A DNA stretch of 5,956 bases from Verrucomicrobiota bacterium. Lineage in GTDB: Bacteria; Verrucomicrobiota; Verrucomicrobiia; Methylacidiphilales; Verrucolacustridaceae. The DNA lies in assembly GCA_010031845.1 (NCBI GenBank), contig RGYX01000064.1:1-5956 (forward strand), written 5' to 3'. A program made the translations under genes and the position numbers. This document shows positions 1 through 5,956 of this stretch, piece after piece. Positions within the stretch are counted from its first letter, which is position 1; each line of letters begins with the position of its first letter. The notes below the pieces were generated by a model. It did no database searches, was not told where the DNA came from, and saw only the letters and a program-made list of their open reading frames with translations.

Positions 1-596
1 TCCTCCATCTCCACGGCCAGGACGTCGATCTTTTTACTGAAGAAGGTAAAAGGGAAAAGCATGACGATGGCGGTTCCGATGCCCAAGACGGTGGTATGGA
101 GGGCTTCGGCGATACCCGCGGAAATTTTTTCCGGATCGGAATTAGCTGAACCGACGGCGGCAAAAATGGTGATCAGGCCGGAAACGGTTCCCACCAGACC
201 CAGCAAAGGAGAGGCCCCGACAAAGATTTCCAGATACACGATTCCTCTTTCCAAACGGGCCACTTCGGTGCGGGCCACGGTTTGGAGGACTTCGACATTT
301 TCCCCTCGCGGCAGGGAGGCATGTTCCAGGCAACTGTTGACGAGGCGGGCCAAGGCAGAGTCGTTTCGCACACAGAGACGGGTCAGGGTTTCGGTATTTC
401 CGCCCGGGCGGAGTGCCCGGATGGCATCAATAACCTCCCGGGGGGTAACCCTTTCACGACGCAAGCGGAGGAAAATCAGGACGCTGAGAAAAATTCCCGT
501 GATGAGGGAGGCAAGCAGGGGGAAGAGAATCAGGATCAAAATGAACGGGGAGACATTCAATTTGATAAAGTGTTCCAGAAAGGGAAGTGTGTTCAT
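1..596 (-). CDS. MotA/TolQ/ExbB-family proton channel, 3' end outside the window
   Basis: Inner-membrane proton channel subunit of the ExbB/TolQ type. In this family a pentamer with a pair of ExbD/TolR helices uses the proton motive force to drive a TonB- or TolA-like transducer. The visible 198 codons show TM1 at about residues 17-44, a cytoplasmic stretch at 45-118, TM2 at about 121-147 containing GLVGTVSG, and TM3 at about 160-186 containing GIAEALHTTVLG. Thr137 and Thr169 line up with the pore threonines of ExbB (T148, T181), and Glu164 with its conserved Glu. The proline usual after the AI of TM3 is replaced (AIVM). The ATG at 596 is well fixed because an in-frame TAG lies 12 bases upstream (606-608); no Shine-Dalgarno is seen. 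The frame is still open at base 1. The visible end matches the usual post-TM3 amphipathic tail, so probably only 10-40 residues are missing. It lies 50 bases after the TonB-like gene, its likely partner. ExbB and TolQ cannot be told apart here. Confidence 0.9.
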   Translation of the reverse strand, partial: MNTLPFLEHFIKLNVSPFILILILFPLLASLITGIFLSVLIFLRLRRERVTPREVIDAIRALRPGGNTETLTRLCVRNDSALARLVNSCLEHASLPRGENVEVLQTVARTEVARLERGIVYLEIFVGASPLLGLVGTVSGLITIFAAVGSANSDPEKISAGIAEALHTTVLGIGTAIVMLFPFTFFSKKIDVLAVEME

Positions 597-646
597 GAAT
601 CGAGCCTAGGGAAGTGGGTTGTCTTGACCAGCATGGAAGGTGCGTC

Positions 647-1699
647 CTAGTAGATCCGAAAGGCCAATTGCCAAGGGAATCCGTTGGGCTTCTCTTTGAG
701 GAGGTCGGCGGGAAAGGGGCCGATCAGGCCGCTCGACTGCTGAATGGCATCTCCGCTGATCACTCCAAGGATGGAGTTGGGGTTACCCTGAACAATATCC
801 AGATCTGATAAAGTGCCATCCGGATTCACGTGAAACCGGATGACCACACGATCCACGCCAATTTGGGCCATGGTCTGCTGGACCTTCAGATTCCAACGGG
901 AGCCGATGGCCAGATAGAGCTTATGTTGGTAGCGACCCAAGGCCGTAGCCATGGAGGCAAAGGAGGCGTCCTGTCCCATTTGGGCTCCTCCGGAAACCGC
1001 GCTGCGGTCGCGAAAAATGTCGGGGGGGGGAGCCATGGCCGAGGATGAGTCCAAGGCATCGGCCGCAGCCTGGGCGGCCGAGGGAGGGCTATTGTCCTGA
1101 CTTTGATTCTGATCTGGTTTGGGGTCAGGAGGGGTGTCGGTGGGAGCTTTTTGAATTGGCGTTCCCGGGCCGGGGGTTGGCTTGAGAAGGTCGGGTTTGG
1201 GAAGGGCTGGGGCAGGAGGAGGAGGTTTGGCGGCTTGGGCGGCTTTGGGTTGGCTAGGGCTTAATCGTGCGGAGGGAGGAGGGGAGGCTTGGTTAGGTGA
1301 GAATTGGCTGTTTCTCATGGTGAGGGAGTCATCCTTCTTTCCCTCCTGTCCTCCCAAAGTTGGATCCGTTCCGTTGATCACCTTGCTGGTGGCCGCGGTG
1401 TTCCGGTCGCTTTGCAAAGCGGTGCGGGGGTCGGGCTTGGCGGTTTCCTGCAGACCGGAAGCGTCCACGAATTGGCTCTCCGGCGGGGGAGTGGTGGGAG
1501 GCGCTTGCACCAGCCGTTGGATCTTCAAGTTTGTTCGGACCTGTTCTTCAGGGGCCTTTTTTTGCAGCCGGTTGATCTGCTCCGAAGAAACCCAAAAAAA
1601 TGCAAAAAGGAGGAAATAAAGAAGGGTAAAGGCAGTCGCAATGAGCATGTCCCGCCGTTCGCGGGCGTCCTCTCCCGCGTACGGCATGGTCATCGTCAT
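647..1699 (-). CDS. TonB/TolA-like energy transducer
   Basis: Predicted periplasm-spanning transducer anchored in the inner membrane and moved by an ExbB/ExbD-type motor. From the ATG at 1699 it is 350 residues. It has a short cytoplasmic N-terminus rich in Asp/Glu/Arg, one membrane helix at about 18-37, a long low-complexity linker rich in Pro, Ala, Gln and Ser (about 60-230), and a C-terminal TonB/TolA-like domain (about 257-350). That domain begins with a YLAIGSRWN stretch, carries VVIRFHVNPDGTLSDL near 285-300, then PFPADL, and ends in FRIY. The order and the beta-strand pattern fit TonB_C. E. coli TonB is 239 residues, so the linker here is long. The start is uncertain: ATG codons lie at 1699, 1693 and 1687, a TTG at 1711 would add four residues, and none has a Shine-Dalgarno. 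It follows the RND permease by 26 bases and precedes the ExbB-like gene by 50. The membrane helix lacks the Ser and His of classical TonB. TolA is the alternative name, but a Pro-rich rather than helical linker favours TonB. Confidence 0.82.
   Translation of the reverse strand: MTMTMPYAGEDARERRDMLIATAFTLLYFLLFAFFWVSSEQINRLQKKAPEEQVRTNLKIQRLVQAPPTTPPPESQFVDASGLQETAKPDPRTALQSDRNTAATSKVINGTDPTLGGQEGKKDDSLTMRNSQFSPNQASPPPSARLSPSQPKAAQAAKPPPPAPALPKPDLLKPTPGPGTPIQKAPTDTPPDPKPDQNQSQDNSPPSAAQAAADALDSSSAMAPPPDIFRDRSAVSGGAQMGQDASFASMATALGRYQHKLYLAIGSRWNLKVQQTMAQIGVDRVVIRFHVNPDGTLSDLDIVQGNPNSILGVISGDAIQQSSGLIGPFPADLLKEKPNGFPWQLAFRIY
1022..1030 (-). repeat. C9 homopolymer in the transducer's linker
   Basis: Nine consecutive C on the coding strand (nine G on the plus strand) encode exactly three prolines (residues 224-226 from the ATG at 1699) just before the C-terminal domain. 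Runs of this length are prone to slipped-strand mispairing and to sequencing error. In the present state the frame is intact through to the C-terminal FRIY. Confidence 0.6.
1556..1563 (-). other. A7G run forming an A-AAA-AAG slippery heptamer
   Basis: Just after the membrane helix of the TonB-like gene the coding strand reads CTG CAA AAA AAG GCC. This places A AAA AAG in the phase of a bacterial -1 frameshift site such as the one in dnaX. A -1 shift would add Gly-Pro and then meet TGA. A GGAG lies 17 bases upstream (1580-1583), further than the spacing in dnaX, and only a weak 4-base stem (CCTG/CAGG) follows. The heptamer is certain; its use is not. Confidence 0.3.
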
Positions 1700-1725
1700 A
1701 GGTTCATTCAAGGGGGAAAAAGGAA

Positions 1726-4700
1726 TTAGGACAAGGGCGCTGGCGAGGGAGGTACCACCGGGGCCCGGCGGAATCGATCGACCATGATGTAAAAAGCCGG
1801 CACGAGATACAGGGTTAAGAATGTGGAGGAAAGCATGCCACCGACGACCGCCACCCCGAGGGGTCGGCGGCTTTCCGCTCCCGCACCGAGTCCCAAGGCG
1901 ATGGGGAGAATGCCGATCACCGTGGAGAGCGCGGTCATGAGAATCGGCCGGAGGCGTACCGCCCCCGCCTGCCGCATGGCCTCCACGGCGGAAACTCCCA
2001 AGGCCCGGCGCTGGTTGGCAAACTCCACCAAGAGAATGGAATTTTTGGTGACCAAACCCAAGAGAAGCACCAATCCGATCAAGCTGTAGAGGTTTAAGTT
2101 CATGGATGGAATGGTGGGCAAAAGTCCAAAGACAAAGGCCAAGGGGGCGGGCAAAACCCCCGGCGGAACGTATTGAGGGATAAGCGCAAAGTTGTTGATG
2201 AGGCCGAGGGAGTAGAGACAGACAAAGGCGCCGAAGACGGCCAAGGGGAGGGCCACCATGATCGTGAAGGGGTGGATCAAGCTCTCGAACTGCGCGGCCA
2301 ACGCCATATAGACGATGAGGAGCGCGAGAAAAACGATCTGCCAGGCTTCCCCGCGGCCGGAACGCAACTCTCTCGCCTCTCCGTCAAACTCCAAGGTGAC
2401 ACCCGCGGGAAGAATACGACGGCCGATTTCCTCGGTTTTTTCGATGGCTTGCCCAAGGGTGACTCCCTGGGGTTGGCCGGTGACGGAGGCGCTTCGCTGC
2501 CTCATGAAGTGATGGATGGAATTTACGGAGCCCTTTTCGCGGGTTTTCACCAGGTCCCGGATCGGGACCAGCTCCCCCGAGCGAGTGCGGACGTAGAGGA
2601 TGTTAAGTTCATCCGGAACCAGGCGGTTACTCCGACGGAGCTGTGCGATCACGTCATACTGTTTGCCCTCAAAGTTGAAGCGGGAAATATCGAGTCCTCC
2701 GAGCAGGATTTGCAGGGCCTCGGAGATGTCGCGGACGGAAATGCCCAGATTGGCCGCGCGGTTGCGGTCGATTTCCAGATCCAGCTGGGGTTTTTCGTAG
2801 TTGAAGTTGACGCGGGGCTGGCTGAGAAATCCTGCCTTGGCAATTTCGTCCCGGAGATCCTTGGCGCACTGCTCCAATTGGGGGAGGTTGGCTCCCTGGA
2901 GGACCACCTCGAAGTTTTCCTGAAAGCCCCGACCCACGGCCTTGGGAAGGGAGGTAATGACCAGGGCCCCGCGGATTTCGCTAATCATTCGGGTGAACAT
3001 CGAGCCCTGTGCGCCTGGGCGGGCAATATCCAGGGCGGATCGTTTTCGATCCGCTTTCAGGCGAATAAACATGAGACCGAGATTCGATTGTCCGGGCGCT
3101 CCCCGGGCCAGCGCTATTGCCCCGAAATAGCTGCGGACTTCCGGATATTCCGAGGCGATTGTTTCCGCCTGACGGAGGTAGCGATCCGTGGCCTCACTGG
3201 TGGAACCTTCCGGGGTGATGACGATGGCGATGATGGAACCCTTGTCTTCGTCCGGAAGAAACTCTTGGGGAATGACTCGGTAGAGAAGAACCGTCAGGCC
3301 CAAAATCCCGGTTCCCAAGCCGATCAAGAGAAGGGGAGACCGCAAGGCGCGGGCCAGACTGCTGGCATAAGCGGTGGACAGGCGATTGAGGAAAAGATCT
3401 ATTTTGCGGGCAAAGGCGGAAGCCGTGGTGGAGGTGGGACGAAGAAAGTGGGCCCCCAGAGCGGGGCTGAGGGTCAGGGCGACAAAGGCGGAGATGGCAA
3501 CCGAGCCGGCTAGGGCGATGGCGAACTCGCGGAAAAGAATGCCGGTGGTGCCGGATTGAAAGGCGATCGGAAGAAAGACCACAATCAAACTGGCGGTGAT
3601 GGCGAGCACGGCTCCGGTGATCTCCTTCATGGCCAGCAAACTGGCGTCGAAGGGCTTCATGCCTTCCTCGATGTGACGAATGATATTTTCCAACACCACA
3701 ATGGCGTCATCGACCACAATGCCGATGGCTAGCACGAGGGCGAGAAGGGTAAGGATGTTGACGCTGTAACCGAGAAGATAGAGCAGGGCGAAGGTGCCCA
3801 AAATTGAAATAGGAATGGCGGCGGCCGGGATGATGGTGGCCCGGGCATCATGCAAAAAGAAAAAGATGAGCACGATGACCAGCAGGCAGGAGATGCCGAG
3901 GGTGACCACCACTTCATGAATGGCGTCCTCCACATACAGGGAGGAGTCAAAGGGGATATCCACTTTGACATCGGATGGAAGGGTGGGACGGATAACCTCC
4001 AATTCGGCTCGGACCCTTTTGGCCACCTGCACGGCGTTGGCATCCGACTGTTTCACCACGCCCAAACCCACCGCCGGTTCCCCCTTGAACCGGGCGATGG
4101 TTTCCTCCACTTCCGGACCGATCTCGACCGTGGCCACGTCCCGTAGTCGAATGGGGGAGTCTGCCGATTCCCTAACCACGAGATTTTCATACTGCTCGGG
4201 TTGGTCCATCCGGCCTCGGGCGAGAATACTAAGGGAACGCTCCTGTCCCTCGATTCGACCGGAGGGAAGTTCGACGTTTTCCCTTTGGAGGAGACTGCGA
4301 ATATCGGTGGCGGTGACCTGCCGGGCGGCCATTTTGGCCGAATCAAGCCAGATTCGCATGGAGGGCCGTTTTTCCCCGCCAAAGTTAATGCCGCCTACGC
4401 CAGGGAGCACCTGGAGGCGATCTTTGATCTGACGTTCAGCCAAGTTGGTTAGTTCCAGGGTGGAACGGGTGGCGCTAGAAAGAGCCACCCACATGACCTC
4501 TTGGGCGTTGGCATCCTGCTTCGCCACGATCGGCTCCTTGATGTCGTCCGGGAGTTTGTCGCGCACCCGGCTAATGCGGTCCCGGATATCTTGGGCCCCG
4601 GTGTCGACATCGTGATTCAGTTCGAACTCCACAATGATGGCGCTCACTTGCTCCCGGGATTCACTACGGAGAATTTTGATTCCGGGAATGTTGTTTAGCT

Positions 4701-4908
4701 CCTGCTCCAAGGGCTCGGTTACGTCGGCCTCGACCAGTTCCGCGTTGGCTCCGGGATAGATGGTGGTGACGGAAACGATGGGGGGATCGATGTTGGGCAG
4801 TTCACGGACGGGGAGTCGTGACAAGGCAACCAGACCGATCACGACAAAGGTCAGGTTGAACATGGTGGCGGCAATGGGCCGCCGAATGCAGAACTCGGGA
4901 AGGGTCAC
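1726..4908 (-). CDS. RND efflux permease, HAE-1/AcrB type
   Basis: Inner-membrane proton/drug antiporter, 1060 residues against 1049 in AcrB; in this family it works as a trimer. TM1 is at about 12-30, the first periplasmic loop 31-330, TM2-TM6 332-486, TM7 525-545, the second periplasmic loop 546-850 and TM8-TM12 854-1042, the family's two-fold repeat. The start matches the usual IRRPIAATM signature. Proton-relay residues are all present: D400 and D401 in GIVVDDAIVVLEN (AcrB D407/D408), K955 in GLVTKNSILLVEF (K940), and R985 and T992 in RLRPILMT (R971, T978). It should therefore be an active pump; substrates cannot be predicted. The two Asp residues and the aromatic-poor TM4 argue against the metal-exporting CusA branch. 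The start is a GTG overlapping the adaptor stop as GTGA, which suggests translational coupling; the stop is TAA. An extra stretch of about 33 residues sits between TM9 and TM10 (about 904-936). No outer-membrane channel gene adjoins it on the visible side. Confidence 0.96.
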   Translation of the reverse strand: MTLPEFCIRRPIAATMFNLTFVVIGLVALSRLPVRELPNIDPPIVSVTTIYPGANAELVEADVTEPLEQELNNIPGIKILRSESREQVSAIIVEFELNHDVDTGAQDIRDRISRVRDKLPDDIKEPIVAKQDANAQEVMWVALSSATRSTLELTNLAERQIKDRLQVLPGVGGINFGGEKRPSMRIWLDSAKMAARQVTATDIRSLLQRENVELPSGRIEGQERSLSILARGRMDQPEQYENLVVRESADSPIRLRDVATVEIGPEVEETIARFKGEPAVGLGVVKQSDANAVQVAKRVRAELEVIRPTLPSDVKVDIPFDSSLYVEDAIHEVVVTLGISCLLVIVLIFFFLHDARATIIPAAAIPISILGTFALLYLLGYSVNILTLLALVLAIGIVVDDAIVVLENIIRHIEEGMKPFDASLLAMKEITGAVLAITASLIVVFLPIAFQSGTTGILFREFAIALAGSVAISAFVALTLSPALGAHFLRPTSTTASAFARKIDLFLNRLSTAYASSLARALRSPLLLIGLGTGILGLTVLLYRVIPQEFLPDEDKGSIIAIVITPEGSTSEATDRYLRQAETIASEYPEVRSYFGAIALARGAPGQSNLGLMFIRLKADRKRSALDIARPGAQGSMFTRMISEIRGALVITSLPKAVGRGFQENFEVVLQGANLPQLEQCAKDLRDEIAKAGFLSQPRVNFNYEKPQLDLEIDRNRAANLGISVRDISEALQILLGGLDISRFNFEGKQYDVIAQLRRSNRLVPDELNILYVRTRSGELVPIRDLVKTREKGSVNSIHHFMRQRSASVTGQPQGVTLGQAIEKTEEIGRRILPAGVTLEFDGEARELRSGRGEAWQIVFLALLIVYMALAAQFESLIHPFTIMVALPLAVFGAFVCLYSLGLINNFALIPQYVPPGVLPAPLAFVFGLLPTIPSMNLNLYSLIGLVLLLGLVTKNSILLVEFANQRRALGVSAVEAMRQAGAVRLRPILMTALSTVIGILPIALGLGAGAESRRPLGVAVVGGMLSSTFLTLYLVPAFYIMVDRFRRAPVVPPSPAPLS
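2101..2199 (-). other. Extra TM9-TM10 segment in the RND permease
   Basis: This encodes residues 904-936 of the permease. From the Gly of the TM9 motif (GAF, G893) to the conserved TM10 Lys (K955) there are 62 residues, against 29 between the corresponding positions of AcrB as I recall its sequence, so about 33 are extra. The segment is hydrophobic and proline-rich (six Pro, including VPPGVLPAP) and resumes the family pattern at MNLNLYSLIGLV. Both flanks match the family in the same frame, so it is an insertion rather than a frameshift. By AcrB topology it faces the periplasm or dips into the outer leaflet. Confidence 0.7.
4905..4908 (-). promoter_or_regulatory. GTGA stop/start overlap coupling adaptor and permease
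   Basis: The TGA stop of the adaptor (4907-4905) lies within the GTG start context of the permease (GTG at 4908-4906). The 20 bases upstream hold no purine-rich Shine-Dalgarno, so permease translation is probably by termination-reinitiation, keeping the two subunits in ratio. The overlap is seen directly; the coupling is inferred. Confidence 0.75.
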
Positions 4909-5933
4909 GGGGTCGCGGCGGGTTTTTCCGGAAGGAGCTTGCGGCCTGGAGACAGGCGCAGATTGCCGGATCGGGCGACTAAATCCCCGGCCCGCAGGCC
5001 CTTGAGAATTTCAACTTTTCCCGGGACACGAAGTCCCGCCTCGACTGGAACGAGTTCGGCCACCCCTTCGTTGGAGCGGTACACGGCAAAACCTCCCGCA
5101 TTGGGGAAGAGGCACTCCTCGGGAATGGTGAGGGCTTTGGGTTTGGTTCCGACCGTGATCTCCAAATTGGCAAACATGCCGGGTTTGAGGCGTAAATCGG
5201 AGTTGGGCACATAGGCGCGAACCTGCACGGTGCGGGTTCCGGGGTCGACCCGGGGCTCAATCAGATAAATCTCCCCCGCGAATGTCTCCTCAGCGTAGGC
5301 AGCCACTTTGAGACGAATCGTTTGCCCGGGGCTGATTTTGGCGCTGTAGCGCTCCGGCACGCTGAAGTTCAGCTTCATGCGATCCAGATCGTAAATGCTG
5401 ACAAGAATTGTCTGTGGGCTGACATACTGGCCGACACTGACAAACCGTCGCCCCAGGATCCCATCGAACGGTGCGGTGAGGGTGTATTCGGTCATCCTCT
5501 TTTTGGCCAAGGCCAGGGAGGCCTCCATGCGGGAAAAATTGGCGTGGGTCTGGTCGTGTTCCTGTTGGGAGATGGTGCCGTCGGACAGCAGCATATCAGC
5601 CCGGTGGATGGTTTCTTGGGCCAGTTTGTAATCTGCCTCGGCTTCGGCCACGGTGGCGGCCTGTTTTGCTTCATCGATTTGAAGGAGAAGATCCCCTTTT
5701 TTCACCGTCTGTCCCTCGGTTAAACGGATCGAGGTGATCTCCCCATCCACTTCCGGGCGGATGTCGACCGACTCCTCGGCATCGAGCGAGCCCACCGCAT
5801 CTAGGGTTTCCTGTAGGGGGCCTACCTCCACCGGAACCAGTTCCACTGGGACAGGAGCATCCTTCGGTGGACCTCCTCCTTTACCGCAACCGACCAAAAT
5901 GGCGGTGGCCATGATGACAAAAAAGTAATTCAT
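4905..5933 (-). CDS. RND-pump periplasmic adaptor lipoprotein (MFP/HlyD, AcrA/MexA type)
   Basis: Periplasmic adaptor that links the RND permease to an outer-membrane channel. From the ATG at 5933 it has 342 residues. A hydrophobic N-terminus ends in a lipobox LVGC with Cys16 as the predicted lipidation site, followed by a Gly/Pro-rich tether. The first half of the lipoyl domain is at about 55-87, an alpha-hairpin at 88-149, the second lipoyl half at 150-175 (TAPFDGILGRR), a beta-barrel at about 187-261 (including VDPGTRTVQVRA and LKPGMFANLEI) and a membrane-proximal domain at 265-335. The hairpin is about as long as that of MexA. Its tip keeps R111-x3-L115-x6-S122, the RLS motif by which AcrA/MacA-type adaptors meet TolC-family channels. 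The stop TGA overlaps the permease start. The start is not certain: residues 1-5 carry no Lys or Arg, no Shine-Dalgarno precedes the ATG, and the frame is open to the window edge at 5956, so translation may begin further right. Confidence 0.93.
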   Translation of the reverse strand: MNYFFVIMATAILVGCGKGGGPPKDAPVPVELVPVEVGPLQETLDAVGSLDAEESVDIRPEVDGEITSIRLTEGQTVKKGDLLLQIDEAKQAATVAEAEADYKLAQETIHRADMLLSDGTISQQEHDQTHANFSRMEASLALAKKRMTEYTLTAPFDGILGRRFVSVGQYVSPQTILVSIYDLDRMKLNFSVPERYSAKISPGQTIRLKVAAYAEETFAGEIYLIEPRVDPGTRTVQVRAYVPNSDLRLKPGMFANLEITVGTKPKALTIPEECLFPNAGGFAVYRSNEGVAELVPVEAGLRVPGKVEILKGLRAGDLVARSGNLRLSPGRKLLPEKPAATP

Positions 5934-5956
5934 GAGATGAATGGTTAATAATGTGA

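Noticed and set aside
597..646. Possible terminator between the transducer and the ExbB-like gene
   Set aside because: I see no stable inverted repeat and no following T-run in the minus-strand transcript.
61..650. Plus-strand open frames of 182 and 122 residues
   Set aside because: They are antisense to the ExbB-like gene, which has clear TM2 and TM3 motifs. Their translations are low-complexity and unlike any family I know.
1712..1725. T-rich tract between permease and transducer as a terminator
   Set aside because: The coding strand has a short T-run (TTCCTTTTTCCCCC), but no GC-rich hairpin precedes it and the gap is only 14-26 bases.
1182..1729. Plus-strand frames of 145 and 141 residues rich in Gly, Ser and Arg
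   Set aside because: The composition simply mirrors the proline-rich linker of the TonB-like gene on the other strand.
2173..3513. 446-residue open frame on the plus strand
   Set aside because: It lies wholly antisense to the RND permease, whose family motifs run through the same stretch. The translation has no recognisable domain or membrane pattern and looks like the complement of ordinary codons in GC-rich DNA.
1726..4908. Metal-efflux (CusA-type) identity for the permease
   Set aside because: The TM4 D-D pair and the TM10 Lys, TM11 Arg/Thr set match the drug/hydrophobe HAE-1 branch, and I see no Met-cluster of the kind used by CusA.
5934..5956. Promoter upstream of the adaptor
   Set aside because: The 23 bases are AT-rich but too short to hold a -35/-10 pair, and the adaptor frame is still open through them.

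Overview
The window holds one head-to-tail gene set, read entirely on the minus strand. In order of transcription it contains an RND-pump periplasmic adaptor lipoprotein (5933 to 4905), an RND inner-membrane permease of the HAE-1/AcrB type (4908 to 1726), a TonB/TolA-like energy transducer (1699 to 647), and the first 198 codons of an ExbB/TolQ-type proton channel that runs off the left edge (596 to 1). Adaptor and permease overlap by 4 bases (GTGA). The other two junctions are 26 bases (14 with an alternative TTG start) and 50 bases, with no terminator-like hairpin in either. This looks like a single operon, probably continuing leftward into an ExbD/TolR gene. There is no RNA gene, insertion sequence, CRISPR array or non-coding stretch above 50 bases. 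The plus strand shows only antisense shadows of these genes.

The organism is a diderm bacterium: every product belongs to an envelope-spanning system (lipoprotein adaptor, RND pump, Ton/Tol machinery). The DNA is moderately GC-rich. None of the four starts has a clear Shine-Dalgarno sequence. The C-terminal domain of the TonB-like protein reminds me of transducers from Verrucomicrobia and relatives, but that placement comes from memory and is weak.

The adaptor and permease form a proton-driven tripartite efflux pump. All five proton-relay positions known from AcrB are present in the permease (D400, D401, K955, R985, T992). The adaptor keeps the R-x3-L-x6-S hairpin-tip motif used to dock a TolC-type channel, yet no outer-membrane channel gene lies in the window. 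The less usual part is the downstream pair: a TonB-like transducer and its ExbB-like motor in the same transcription unit as the pump. This suggests that the pump, or an outer-membrane partner, works with a second proton-motive-force-driven device, though co-expression alone would give the same layout. A further oddity is about 33 extra residues in the periplasmic TM9-TM10 loop of the permease. The transducer's membrane segment lacks the Ser/His pair of classical TonB and TolA.
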